DNA of 64,000 bases, from contig CM069597.1 of assembly GCA_035771175.1 (NCBI GenBank), positions 46,203,212 through 46,267,211 on the forward strand. The letters are read 5' to 3'. Shown here piece by piece: positions 22,101 to 32,300 of this stretch. The translations under genes were made by a program, and so were the position numbers. The number at the start of each line of letters is the position of its first letter. Positions within the stretch are counted from its first letter, which is position 1. This DNA comes from Paratinospora sagittata (taxonomy: Eukaryota > Streptophyta > Magnoliopsida > Ranunculales > Menispermaceae). The notes below the pieces were generated by a model that did no database searches, had not been told where the DNA came from, and saw only the letters and a program-made list of their open reading frames with translations.

Positions 22101-23620
22101 TTGCATGAGGATTGGTCATATATTATTTTAGAAACAACACCAACGTCTTCACCAATATTATCCACATCTTCTAAAATTGCCACCGACTTCCCTTTTGAAA
22201 TAACCTTTCCAACTTCCACTAGATTTGACAACGTACAAGATTGTGGTTTGTCAATTCCCATAACATTTGGTAACTTCCTTGTACCATGATTCCGAGAATC
22301 TCACTCTCCATGTGGGTCTAGTGACGTGCTCCGCACATGCAGAATTTCTGTGCTAGTATTTCGGTTATCAGTTATAGTAACTTCCTTATTCTTCTCCTCG
22401 CCGGAGCCGGCAAAGGATTTATCGGTCTCCCCCTTCTCCGGTTGTTCTGCTTCATGGTTGCTTCGCCTCTCCTTTATACCCATAGTGTGTTCAAAAGGGT
22501 CTCTTTTATGAGATTCTCTAAAGCAACAATACCTAGCCTCCTATTCTAATAAAACCTAAGGGCCCGTCCGGTATAAGATTTGAAAAATGTTGTCAATGAT
22601 AAGATTTTAAAATGCTGTCTTTAGAGTTTATTTCCAGAAAAAATGGAAAACAGCTTTTTTTTATTCTTGTTTTCTTTAGGAGAAGTTATGCATTATGGAG
22701 CATGTGGCTCCAATGGTATAGGACTTGTTGATTTTTGTATTTTGACTTGGTCAGTTTAGTATGTAACTGCTTTAAAACTCTGCTATTTAAAGCTGATGCA
22801 ACATAATCTAAATTAAGTAGCTCTCCACAACTCTCTGTTTTTATTATTTTTCTGACATTTAGAAAACAACTTCTTATCATTTTCTAAAAACAACTTCCTT
22901 TCTTAACAAAAAGTTCAAAACTACTTTCAGGATTTACTCAACCATTGTGTTTCCGGAATTTTAGATGCAAAACAAACAGGACCTAAATTTCCAGAATAAT
23001 AAGAAAATAGCAGATCTATCAAATATAAGAACTGAAATGCTTGAAACAACATCACTAATTCACCCAATTTTCGTCACCTCTCAGCTCCGAAATCATCAAT
23101 AGGTTCATGAAAATCGATTCTCCTAACTTAATTACAATTTAAGGATACACCAAAAAAATTTTAAAAAAAATGGCAGTATCAATTAACACAATGGAACTTC
23201 TCAAAACACTCAGTGAAAAACTGTTCCAAATAATAAAAAACTTCGAAATCTCAGATTTCCAAACAAGCTAATCCGAGTTAAGACAAATGCACTCACCGCC
23301 AGAAGAAGCGATTCCTTCGCTGACAGCCTCTCCATCTCTTTCGCGTAATTAGCAGAAGCTCCTTGCACTGTTTGCTGAACCATCGCTCTGCAAACTCCAA
23401 CTTTCACACTCAATTTCCCGGCATTTCTCCTCCGATTCAAACCTTTCCCGCCATTCTCCACGAATCTTATTACAGAACATAAAGAAGATGATGATGAAGA
23501 ATAAGAAGAAGAAGTAGTATTAGAAGAAGATGGGAGAAGCTGAACAGTTGAATAAGGCGTTTGTGATGAAGAACGAAGCCCAGCGAAAGCAGCAGGAACC
23601 AAATCGAGCATTGCAGCCAT
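13200..23620 (-). CDS. FBN7: Plastid fibrillin, FBN7 / plastoglobulin-34 type, seven exons
   Basis: Coding exons on the minus strand are 23620-23297, 16981-16860, 16777-16694, 16474-16378, 15435-15219, 14099-14047 and 13298-13200. All introns are GT..AG and the frame closes to 331 aa. Residues 1 to about 80 are a Ser-rich chloroplast transit peptide, with a likely cut near CRAMVQQTVQG. The PAP/fibrillin domain follows: ERLSAKESLLLAFKDSGG, GKTTDMQRIDVNERI, NPTPRPTTSPFMVGKW and a C-terminal ISYLDEEILILRDTNG. Fibrillins are lipocalin-like lipid-binding proteins; those of the FBN7 group sit on plastoglobules in chloroplasts. The start at 23620 is chosen over the in-frame ATG at 23656 because of its good context and MAAM opening. 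Intron 1 (6.3 kb) carries a LINE and intron 4 an Au SINE, without damage to coding or splice borders. Subgroup 7 rests on remembered similarity and on the VQ neighbour. Confidence 0.9.
15691..15871 (-). mobile_element. Au SINE in fibrillin intron 4
   Basis: Read on the minus strand, the sequence starts GAAAGAGGAGCCTTGG, contains the polymerase III B box GGTTCAAATTG, then CCTCTTGTGATGCAGGG and a tail ending GTGCACCGGACTGCC followed by T residues. This is the layout and wording of the plant Au SINE family, including its GGTGCACGAAGCTCCC end. About 180 bp, near full length but decayed. It lies in the same orientation as the host gene, well inside the intron. Confidence 0.87.
17678..21773 (-). 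pseudogene. LINE ORF2 (endonuclease, reverse transcriptase, zf-RVT, RNase H), frameshifted
   Basis: The endonuclease opens MKILAWNVRVAENPW and shows LIETK, SGFYGDPN and GGDFNE; the frame then slips near 21233 and continues with YVSERLDRW and the SDHRAI motif. Reverse transcriptase is seen as QSAFVPGRLIHDNI, LDMSKAYDRVEW (19943-20233) and FFADDSLIF (19572-19811). The longest open piece (19078-17678, 466 codons) carries zf-RVT (GAYTVKSGYR, LFYWKVVQQCLPSGENLARR) and RNase H (LKLNVDAARN, ESECIAVREVVKWAMEA, SHVPRAHNMVAHSIAKYG). At least six frame changes or stops break it, so it cannot make an active protein. Confidence 0.9.
21770..22534 (-). pseudogene. LINE ORF1 C-terminal remnant
   Basis: Only the poorly conserved C-terminal part of ORF1 is present, entering from the truncated 5' end (ARYCCFRESHKRDPFEH) and broken by a stop near 22301. 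The last 163 codons are open to the end (GDDQPRREQ). The stop overlaps the ORF2 start as ATGA at 21773-21770. ORF1 of plant L1 elements encodes the RNA-binding protein; its RNA-recognition part is lost here. Confidence 0.7.
22558..22985. mobile_element. Weak MITE-like element beside the LINE
   Basis: The left end TAAGGGCCCGTCCGGTATAA and the complement of the right end (TTTAGGTCCTGTTTGTTTTG) resemble the GGGCCCGTTTGG ends common in plant hAT-type MITEs. No target duplication could be found and the interior is plain AT-rich intron. Confidence 0.3.
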
Positions 23621-24698
23621 GGATTCTACGAAGAAGAAACACGAAAATCGATTCAATTCACGAAGAAATCACGGCAAAGTGAATTGGATTAAATAATTGA
23701 AGATTTGTGATTTGATAAAACCCTAATTAGTCGCTTCAGCTAACAATAAGTCCAATTAGGTGCTGCTTCGAGAAGAAGACGACCGAGGTTCAATTCAACC
23801 CTGCATGAGGCCTCGTCCGTGGGAGGGTATTTTCGTCAAATAAACAGAGAGCTCGGATTCTCTGTGGCCACCGAACGGAGAAAGGAGATTGAGTTTTAGC
23901 CACCTGTTGGTTTGAGTCGGGCTTTCCAATGACGTGGTGGCCAGTGGATGTGTATACACACTTAGGCTTGTTTTACAGAAGATATAATATTTTATGTAAC
24001 TGACTTTTGGGGTTATTTTGGTGGTCGCGGTCTCATTGTGTTTTCGTGGACCTGAAACCGTTAACTAAATTTCAGTGCACGCGCCGATCGCTGGATGAGT
24101 TAAGCCCTTATCTCTAGCTTAATCAACGGTCCATAATATAATAGTTAATTCAAATCAAAATGAGTCGAATATAATCGATTTAGGACAATTTAAGTTGATC
24201 AATTTTGAAATTTTAAATGTATATTTATTAAAGAATCAAGTTAATTAACTGTTTACGTGTATATAAATTAAAGTCATTCTAGTGTACATCTAATAAATTC
24301 TTTCAAATAACTTATAGTGTAAGCTAATAAGAAGAAGAAGAAGAAGAAGAACATCAACAACATAGATATAAACGATGATAAATATATAGAGATGCACAAA
24401 ATGGAAGAAATCGTGAAAATGAATTTATCAACTACATGTAAAAGTTATCATTCATGTATTCAACACAATTGAATAATCTTTGTTGGCGTAAAAATTGACC
24501 AACAAGGGGAGAGTTGCAAAAACCCACATTGGTTTGAAAGACCTATTAATTAGCTCAAACCCACACGGGAAGAACAAAAAAAATGTGTTATTGTCAGGAG
24601 TACCAGCCTAAACCCTTTCGATGCTCACACAAAACCTGAGCTAAAAATGGCAATTGTCGTAAGAGTTCACTATAGATAGAGAGTGACATACTTTTTTA
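23621..24698. other. Fibrillin 5' flank and intergenic DNA
   Basis: Upstream of the fibrillin start the first ~300 bp are less AT-rich and presumably hold the leader and promoter; I see no clear TATA box. Further right is a short (AAG)n microsatellite at about 24331-24350 and otherwise unremarkable AT-rich DNA. Confidence 0.5.
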
Positions 24699-24905
24699 TA
24701 GGGGTATTCATCGAGACCGACCAAACATAACCAAACCGATGTAATCGGTTCGGTTTGGCTCGGTTTTGTTTTTGATTTTGGTACCACCGATATATCATTC
24801 ATTTTTTTGTTAAAAAAATGTTTGACGGATAAATCGTTCATAACTCTATCGCATACATTATATAGTCATCTCTATTATCTGAAATAATTGATATATCGGT
24901 GGTAC
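24699..24905. mobile_element. Foldback element spanning the left duplication border
   Basis: An end of the GGGGTATTCATCGAGACCG type is followed by CGGTTCGGTTTGG-like blocks. A perfect 17-bp inverted pair, GTACCACCGATATATCA at 24781-24797 and its complement at 24889-24905, encloses 91 bp. Similarity between the two large duplicated units starts at about 24833, between the arms; the second unit keeps only the right-hand side. It is probably a decayed hAT-like MITE. Confidence 0.5.
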
Positions 24906-25719
24906 AAGAACCGTTATACCGGTCAAACGTCTACAACTCAGAAAACATTTGATATTTAACTCTTGAAGTTTAAGTGTTACGTTTAGAGTGATTTAACCTT
25001 GAATGCCACAAAACTTTGATTGAAAACAAATAAAATGACAAAACTAAATGAATTTTTAACATTAAAGAGATTAATGCCTTCGTCTTGTTTCGAAGCTATT
25101 AATGCACTCGGATTAGCTTTGAATGCCATAAAAATACTCACAAAAAAATGGTAGTTGCAAGATTATTTTTATAGAGAAGTGTGATTACGAGCATTGTAAA
25201 TTGAAAATTTGTTAAATAAAATGTTTGGCATTCAAAGTACGTAAAAAGAAGATAGTTGTGGAGTAAAAAGGGTGACCATTTTCTATTAAACAAGGGCATT
25301 TTTGACTTTTTACAAGGTCAAACATGTTATTCTTATAACATGGTATTTTTACAGTGTTATTTTGATAAATTTCTCTTTTTTTTGTTAGCATGAAAAAAAT
25401 ATATTTTTGGTCTAAAGTTAGTTTTTAACTACTCAACTAACACAAGAACATGATCTTTTTAATGATATTAAAGCGACATAAATTTATCCTTATTCATGTA
25501 TTAATATATTCTCTCTAACCTTTTCATAGTGTAAAAAGTACAGAGAACATAAAAACTTTTTACTTTGATCATGCTATTTTTATGCTCAACTACCTAATTG
25601 TTTTTATTCAATGTTTTTCTCAAGCTTTTAGACAACAAAAACATAAATACATCAAAATTGAGGGCGTGTGTGCCGGCGCATTGCATGTGATTGCTATCCA
25701 AATACTATTGGAAACTCTT

Positions 25720-27027
25720 CATTCTTGGTGGCCTCAGTAGGGCATAGAGAAGCATTTTATGGGGGGCCGTGAGCTGATAGAAAAAGGTATGCGAAGGCGT
25801 GTAGGGAATGGAAACAAGGGCAGTGAAATATTCAGTTAATTAATGCCTCATTTATGCAAGAAGACGATGACACCATCCTTTCCATTCCTCTCAGCCATCG
25901 GTGGCAACCAAACAAAATATTGTGGCATTATAGTAAGAATGGCGACCATACAGTTAGAAGTGGCTATGCTCTTGCACGAACTGCACATGACGTGGGAACA
26001 TCTTCTGATCAATCCACTTTGGAGGATAGATGGAAAGCGGTTTGGCTTCTGCAAATTCCAAATAAAATAAAATATTTCTTTTGGAGGTTGATTCACAATT
26101 GTTTGCCAATAGGTGACATTCTAGCAAGAAGGAAAATCGCAGAGATTGGGCATTGTTCGGTTTGTATGGAGGGGCTAGCTAGATACACAACGACATATAT
26201 TTGCTGAGTGCAAGGTAGCGCGGAAAGCATGACAAATTCTATTGGACGCGCGCGGAATATGCTGCCGGAAAGGAGAGTTTGAAGTGGAGAATACTAAACT
26301 TTATCTAGACAGACTTACTGGATTTAAGTGACAAAATGGAGTCGATGATAGTACTACTATGGCAGTTGTGGACTAATAGGAATAATGTGCATCACGGTGG
26401 GCGTGGAAGAACCGGAACCGAGATGGCGACCTGGTCTGAAATTTACCATGAGGCAGTAGCAACAAACATTGGCAGAGGTCTAGTCCCAGTGGCGGTGCCA
26501 CAGCCGGTGCAACGCTGCCTCCCTCCACCGGACAGAGAATTCAAGCTCAATACAGATGCCGCAATCGACACAGAGGCCAGGACGATGGGATTGGGAATAA
26601 TTGTTCAAAACAGTAGGGGGGAAGTGATGTTCCGTTGAGCTTGCGGAATGCGGTGCGATGAGTTATCAATGGCAGCTGAGTCCTTCTATACTCCCCTTTG
26701 GATGGAATCTGATTCAGCATAGGTGATAAGAGCTCTCAACTCCCATACATCAGTACGTCCAGTTCTTGAACTCATTGCCCGCGATGTGATTACCGGTGCA
26801 TCCGACATTATAGTGCGAGGTTTTAACGACGTTCCCAGACAGTGCAATGCAGCTGCCCATCCCCTTGCTAAGTTGGGTTTAGATTTGGATGAACATGTAA
26901 TTTGGATAGAAGATGTCCCTCTACGGCTATCCCAAATATGCCAAAAGAGACTGTTATTTCTTCTGATTGTTTATGAAAAGCTGATTTGGTTGCCTCAAAA
27001 AAATAAAAATAAATAAATAAATAAAAA
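25720..27027 (+). pseudogene. 5'-truncated LINE remnant (zf-RVT and RNase H), unit A
   Basis: The C-terminal end of a LINE ORF2 of a family different from the one at 17.6-22.5 kb: GGREL near 25761, HTVRSGYALAR, IKYFFWRLIHNCLPIGDILA, LWQLWTNRNNVHHGG, then RNase H pieces FKLNTDAAIDT and VPRQCNAAAHPLAKLG, ending with a poly(A)-like tail (26995-27027). Several stops and frameshifts break it. A 77-bp piece still present in unit B is missing here near 25825. Confidence 0.85.
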
Positions 27028-27317
27028 GGGTTAAAAGGAGAATGATAATTAAAGCTTTAAAAAATATAATTATTCCGCCCATTATCCCTGTGTCTTCTAC
27101 AATTTACTTCTTTTAAATTATGATTTATTCTATTTTACTATTATAATTTCCAACTTTTTTGCTTTTAACTTACCTTTATCCCTATTTTTATAATTTTACT
27201 TATTATAATCGTATCAAAAGATAAAAACATGGATATTTTTTATATGAATATATTTTATTTTAATTGCTTTATAAAAATATTTATGTGCAATGTGCGTGTA
27301 ATTCTATTATAATAGTT

Positions 27318-28639
27318 TGTAATGGCCTAAGGTTGCACAAAATAAATAAATAAATAAAATAAATAATTTATTTTTAAACTTCGGGTACTGCCCGTGCCCC
27401 CCTTGGTATTTTTCACACTAAATCCTTTTTTCTCTCTTGCTCCTGTTGGTTTTACACTCTCATTGAATTTTTTTCTTCTCTTTTAAGACTCCTCTCTCGC
27501 GGTGCAACGCGGTTTTATTCGGGAGAATGCTCCAATGCTAGAAGAAAGGATTATCTCAAGGTGAGAATGAAACATAAGTTTGCGTGTCTTATAATTTTTA
27601 TTAAAGTTTACATTTATTTATTATTATATCTACTATTCATTTATACTGCATTAATGCGTATAATGTTCATATATGTCATACTTATGCCTGTATATTTGAA
27701 ATTCATGTATTACACTATTACTATAGCGGATTAGTGGTCAATCTGATTCAACCAAACATTGTCTTGTCATCAGTAACTTTAAATAATGAAAAGGAGGCAC
27801 CGTGCTGCTCTAAACAATTGATACTTAAGAAGACCCCGTGTCTCACCTCTCAAACTTGAAACTGATCCGATTGGTCATATTTGAAAGCTATCAGCTTGTG
27901 CAAGTAATACTGAACATCATAACCTTACACGTGGTGATACTGACATAATAAGAATCATCGGACGCTACCAAATTCTGTCTAATTTTAATAAAGACTTTAT
28001 CTACTCATGCATTAACATCATACATAAGCACCGCCTAGGGACGTAAGTGGTTTATGAACCATAAAATAGTTAGAAGCAATGCTCACTATTATTTATATTT
28101 CCCTGGAGAGGAACGCACAATGAGAACCCAAGTTTGTCTGGGGATGGACATCTGTACGTGAATTCAATGTGACAACCTTAGGGAATGATGTACAATGAGA
28201 ACCCGAATTTACCCGGGGATGGACATCTATATATGAACTCAGGGCGTCATACAATTATGAAACCATTACGAGACGGTGTCATACATACATATATGTTGTA
28301 CTGTTTACGATGCTTGTTGTGTTTATGTGATATTTGATTATGAAGTTTCTTTTATTAATTGTTATATTCACGAACTATTTTACCCACTGGGCAATAACTC
28401 ACCCCGTTGTTATTCAATTTTTCTCAAGAAATTAGAGTGTATTGGGTGAAAGTTTTTGAGCCAACATTTTATAATTCTTGTTAATTAAATGAAGATTTTG
28501 AGAGGTTGTTCCCTCAATCATATTATGTATAAAATATATTTTAAAATTAATATAATTAGATTTGTACTCAATTATTGCTATAATATATTTACGTTCCGCC
28601 TGTAAGTGTTTCACTGATTTAAGCCGTCTGGGTATGACA
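27318..28639 (+). mobile_element. Solo LTR of the Ty3 family, unit A
   Basis: Begins TGTAATGGCC and ends GGTATGACA, about 1322 bp, related throughout its R/U5 part to the LTR at 942-2167. The flanks TAGTT (27313-27317) and TAATT (28640-28644) are a 5-bp target duplication with one change. No internal retroviral sequence remains, so it is a solo LTR. It ends 683 bp before the citrate synthase start codon and so forms part of the upstream region of that gene. Confidence 0.82.
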
Positions 28640-28830
28640 TAATTAATGTGAGATTATTCACACCTGATTAAGTGCGGGCTAGTAGTTAATGTGCTTATTT
28701 ATTTTTTAATTTTTTTTATAAAAATTCTCCAAAAGGACTTGTAGTACAAGATACGATTATTATTAATTTTTCTCTTTTTAAGAAAAAAATCCAAAATTAC
28801 GTCCCCATATATTAAATAGGTCCTGGAACG

Positions 28831-28852
28831 CACGTGCGTGATTAAGCACGTG
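28831..28852 (+). promoter_or_regulatory. Paired G-boxes in the citrate synthase promoter, unit A
   Basis: Two CACGTG palindromes start at 28831 and 28847, 16 bp apart; the first sits in the longer palindrome ACGCACGTGCGT. A TATA-like CATATATTAAAT lies just upstream near 28806. G-boxes bind bZIP and bHLH (PIF-type) factors linked to light, ABA and energy status. Both are kept unchanged in the second copy. Confidence 0.6.
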
Positions 28853-29321
28853 TCTTAGATCTATCGGTGTCATCGGTGGTGGCTCGATCGACGTCCAGCG
28901 TCAACACCGAAGACTTTTCAAAAATGTCAAATAAATGGAAAATGGTACGGACATTCGAGAATTTCCTACACAGCCCCTTTCGTGTTCCTCTCTCTCTCTC
29001 GCGCGCGCGCTGGTCTTTCGCCGCTTGTTTTTCCATTTCTAGGTATACAAAAAGCTCTTTCCCGTGCATTTTCTCGCACTTCTCTCTAGTTTAATACTTT
29101 TTACGTCTCTTTTTCGTCTTTTCGATTCACTTATTATACTTTTTTTTTTTTTTTCATAAGAATCGGAGGAGTTTCAGGCGATTTGATTCCATTTTGAGGT
29201 CAGTTTTTTCTTCTTGATTTCTGGATTTTTTTTTTCTCTCTCTCTTGTGTGCGGTTTTTGGGTTGGGATTGAAGTGCGTGATTGGGTTTGATTTTGTGCA
29301 GGGGAGTTGTTTTTTGAAGCG

Positions 29322-32300
29322 ATGGTTTTGTTCCGAAGCGTTTCTGCTCTTTCCAAGCTCCGATCTCGCGTCGTAAGTAGTTTATTTCAGTGTTGTTATT
29401 TTTAATAAGTTTCTGTAGGTTTTTTTTTTTTTTTTTTTAATCTTATTGCTCGCCACAGATGCTGGTGAGTTCTTTAATTGCTGTGATATATGTATTTTTT
29501 TTCGATATGTTTCTCTGGATTTTTTTATCTTGTGGTAGGTCATGGATGCTGGTGAGTTCGGTTATTTATTTATTTATTTATTTCTGAATCTAAGGGGGAG
29601 AGTTTGTGTTTGGTTTAGACAAGAGCGTGTTTTTTAGGATGTGTTTGGTCGGTGATTTAAAATGCTATGAAAGAGAGCCTTACATTTCTGTATTGTTTTC
29701 TCTATATTAATTTGTTTAAACTTTTAACTTTGTTTGCTTGTATCGCAGGTTCAACAGTCTCGTCTCAATAGCTCTGTGAGATGGCTGCAGATCCAAAGTT
29801 CTCCAGAGCAAGTAATTCCATTTCTTCCTATTTCTGTCTTCTGTTAATGTGAAAACAATCATTGGTTGTTATTTACAGAAATCATTTCAGTGATTTAAGT
29901 TATCTTAATTGTTTTTTTTTTTTTTTTCTAAAACATGATATAATATATATTTTGGTAATCTTTTCATTCTCTGTCTTCTGTTAATGTGAAAACAATCATT
30001 GGTTGTTATTTACAGAAATCATTTCAGTGATTTAAGTTATCTTAATTGTTTTTTTTTTTTTTTCTAAAACATGATATAATATATATTTTGGTAATCTTTT
30101 CATTCTCTGTCTTCTGTTAATGTGAAAACAATCATTGGTTGTTATTTACAGAAATCATTTCAGTGATTTAAGTTATCTTAATTGTTTTTTTTTTTTTTTT
30201 CTAAAACATGATATAATATATATTTTGGTAATCTTTTCATTCTCTGTCTTCTGTTAATGTGAAAACAATCATTGGTTGTTATTTACAGAAATCATTTCAG
30301 TGATTTAAGTTATTTTAATTGTTTATTTCTAAAACATGATATAATATATATTTTGGTAATCTTTTCATTCTCATGTCCAGCAGCAGTGTTGGCCTCTTGA
30401 GTGTAGGTTAATATATGTTTGATTTACAGGAATATAGTTGGGAATCTGGTTTGTTGTGTTTTCTGAGTTTGATTTATGTAATAAATATATGTTTTATACC
30501 TCTAAACCTAGAGCGATGAGATAGAAATAATGAATGCTTGGCGTAACATAATGATTTGAAGTTTTGTTATAAATAGATGTGGTCTCCTTTTTATTATGAT
30601 GAGAAGTTATTGGGAGTGTGAAAGCATGTTGCTTGTGTGAATGTAAAATGTTTTTCAAATCATATCCCATATTGAGGTCATATTAAAGGCATTTGCTTGT
30701 GTCTGATATATTATTTAGTCATTTTTTGTTTTTGGTGACAGGTAATGATAAAAAAACTACATCCTTACAGCAACAAGTGTAGTACTTTGATGTTGAAATA
30801 TTTCGTCAACTTTGTTTTCTAGTTTCAGTAGTTTGTTTATGGTGCAACTTGGGAATTAGGAATTATTTTTAAGTTGAATACTGTGTTTCCTAGGTTTAAA
30901 CAATTATACTCCGTAAAGTGCATAACTTATTTTATTTACTGATTATTCAAAAAGCTATAAGTCATCTGTTTTCTATAAATTCTGAAAGATTTCAAATGTA
31001 AATATTCCTGTTATTAGGGTGCATGGGTAACAACAACTTGATAAAGATGTACTAATAGGCCAATTTGCAGTCATCTAGGTTTGGTTTTATAAATTTACTT
31101 TGAAAGGGGTGGAATCATAAGAATGCACATGATATCCTTCACTAGCATCCATGGTCATATGATATCAAATGCTTACTAGCTTATTTCAACATTCTGATCA
31201 AGGGCTTACTAGAGTACTGTTACTCTTCGCATTTCCTGTTCCTGCTTCCAAGTGCCTTTGTTTTATTGGATGTGTTTAATGCAGCTCAGTAAAACTTACA
31301 TCTATTCTGCTTTTTGATCATGCAAAATACAGGGTCTACTTTTTACCAACATCTTGCTTCTTCTTTTATTTTTAATTTTTTAATTTTTTTTAATTTTTCA
31401 TGTAATGCAGGATCTTCATTCTCAATTGAAGGAGTTGATTCCAGAACAGCAGGTTTGTTTTTCGTTATTCTTGGTGTCTTATTTATGTATGAGAGGATGA
31501 AAAATTGTTTATGCATGGGGATTTGTGATCCGCTAGTCAATGGAGTGATGAATACCTCTAACAAGACTTTTTTGACTTTACTCTTGAGCTGAGATGTTTT
31601 CTGAATCAGCAATTTTTGTTTTGATAGTTGATGGGTGCTTACAAATTGTTGAAACTTGGCTGAATTTTAGTCCGTCTCAGTTTCTGCATATAGCTATTGA
31701 TATTTTATGTTGAAATGCTACATCAGAAAATTTTGTTCTGTTACAGGAGCGGTTGAAGAAAATAAAAACAGACTATGGAAAGGTTCAACTAGGGAACATT
31801 ACCGTTGATATGGTACCTCATAACTTAATACTCAATTGCTGCAAACTTTCAAAAAAAAAATTGTTTGTTACATGAGGGTTACAATTCCACGATCCTTACA
31901 TATTTTTAATTTTCCTGGTCTCACATTCTTGCAGCAACATGTAGATTTAACTTGAATTCTGTGCCTTATGATTTGTTAGGTGATTGGAGGAATGAGGGGA
32001 ATGACTGGTTTGCTGTGGGAAACCTCTTTGCTTGATCCAGATGAGGTATTTTATCTGTTTAGTCATTCATGAAGTTCTTGGGATTCAGGGGTTTGTTTTA
32101 TTGTCATTTGTTTTTTTTGTTGCTTGGAATATGGGAAATGTTAAAAGTTCTGGTTCTACTCTCCAGGGAATTCGTTTTAGGGGTCTTTCCATCCCTGAAT
32201 GCCAGAGTGTATTACCTGCTGCAATACCTGGGGGAGAGCCATTGCCCGAGGGCCTTCTGTGGCTTCTTCTGACGGGGAAGGTAACATCTGTGTTTTTTGA

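Larger units (their letters stand above)
17640..22545 (-). mobile_element. L1-type LINE with RNase H domain, 5'-truncated and dead
   Basis: A non-LTR retrotransposon of about 4.9 kb inserted in intron 1 of the fibrillin gene, in the same orientation as the gene. It ends in a poly(A) tail (the T run at about 17641-17656 on the + strand). In order it holds the C-terminal part of ORF1 and an ORF2 with endonuclease, reverse transcriptase, zf-RVT and a plant-type RNase H. ORF1 is missing its N-terminus, so the copy is 5'-truncated, and ORF2 has several frameshifts. I could not identify the target-site duplication. Confidence 0.9.

Noticed and set aside
17600..22560. Target-site duplication of the intronic LINE
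   Set aside because: Sequence beside the poly(A) end (TTCCTCTACAA) has no convincing match beside the 5' end; either the duplication decayed or the 5' border is misplaced.
23620..23656. In-frame upstream ATG of the fibrillin gene at 23656
   Set aside because: It would add a 12-residue MNRFSCFFFVES leader to an already typical transit peptide; the ATG at 23620 has better context and a MAAM opening.
25843..26070. Open frame starting MPHLCKKTM, also at 45349
   Set aside because: Out-of-frame shadow of the LINE zf-RVT region, whose true frame reads HTVRSGYALAR.
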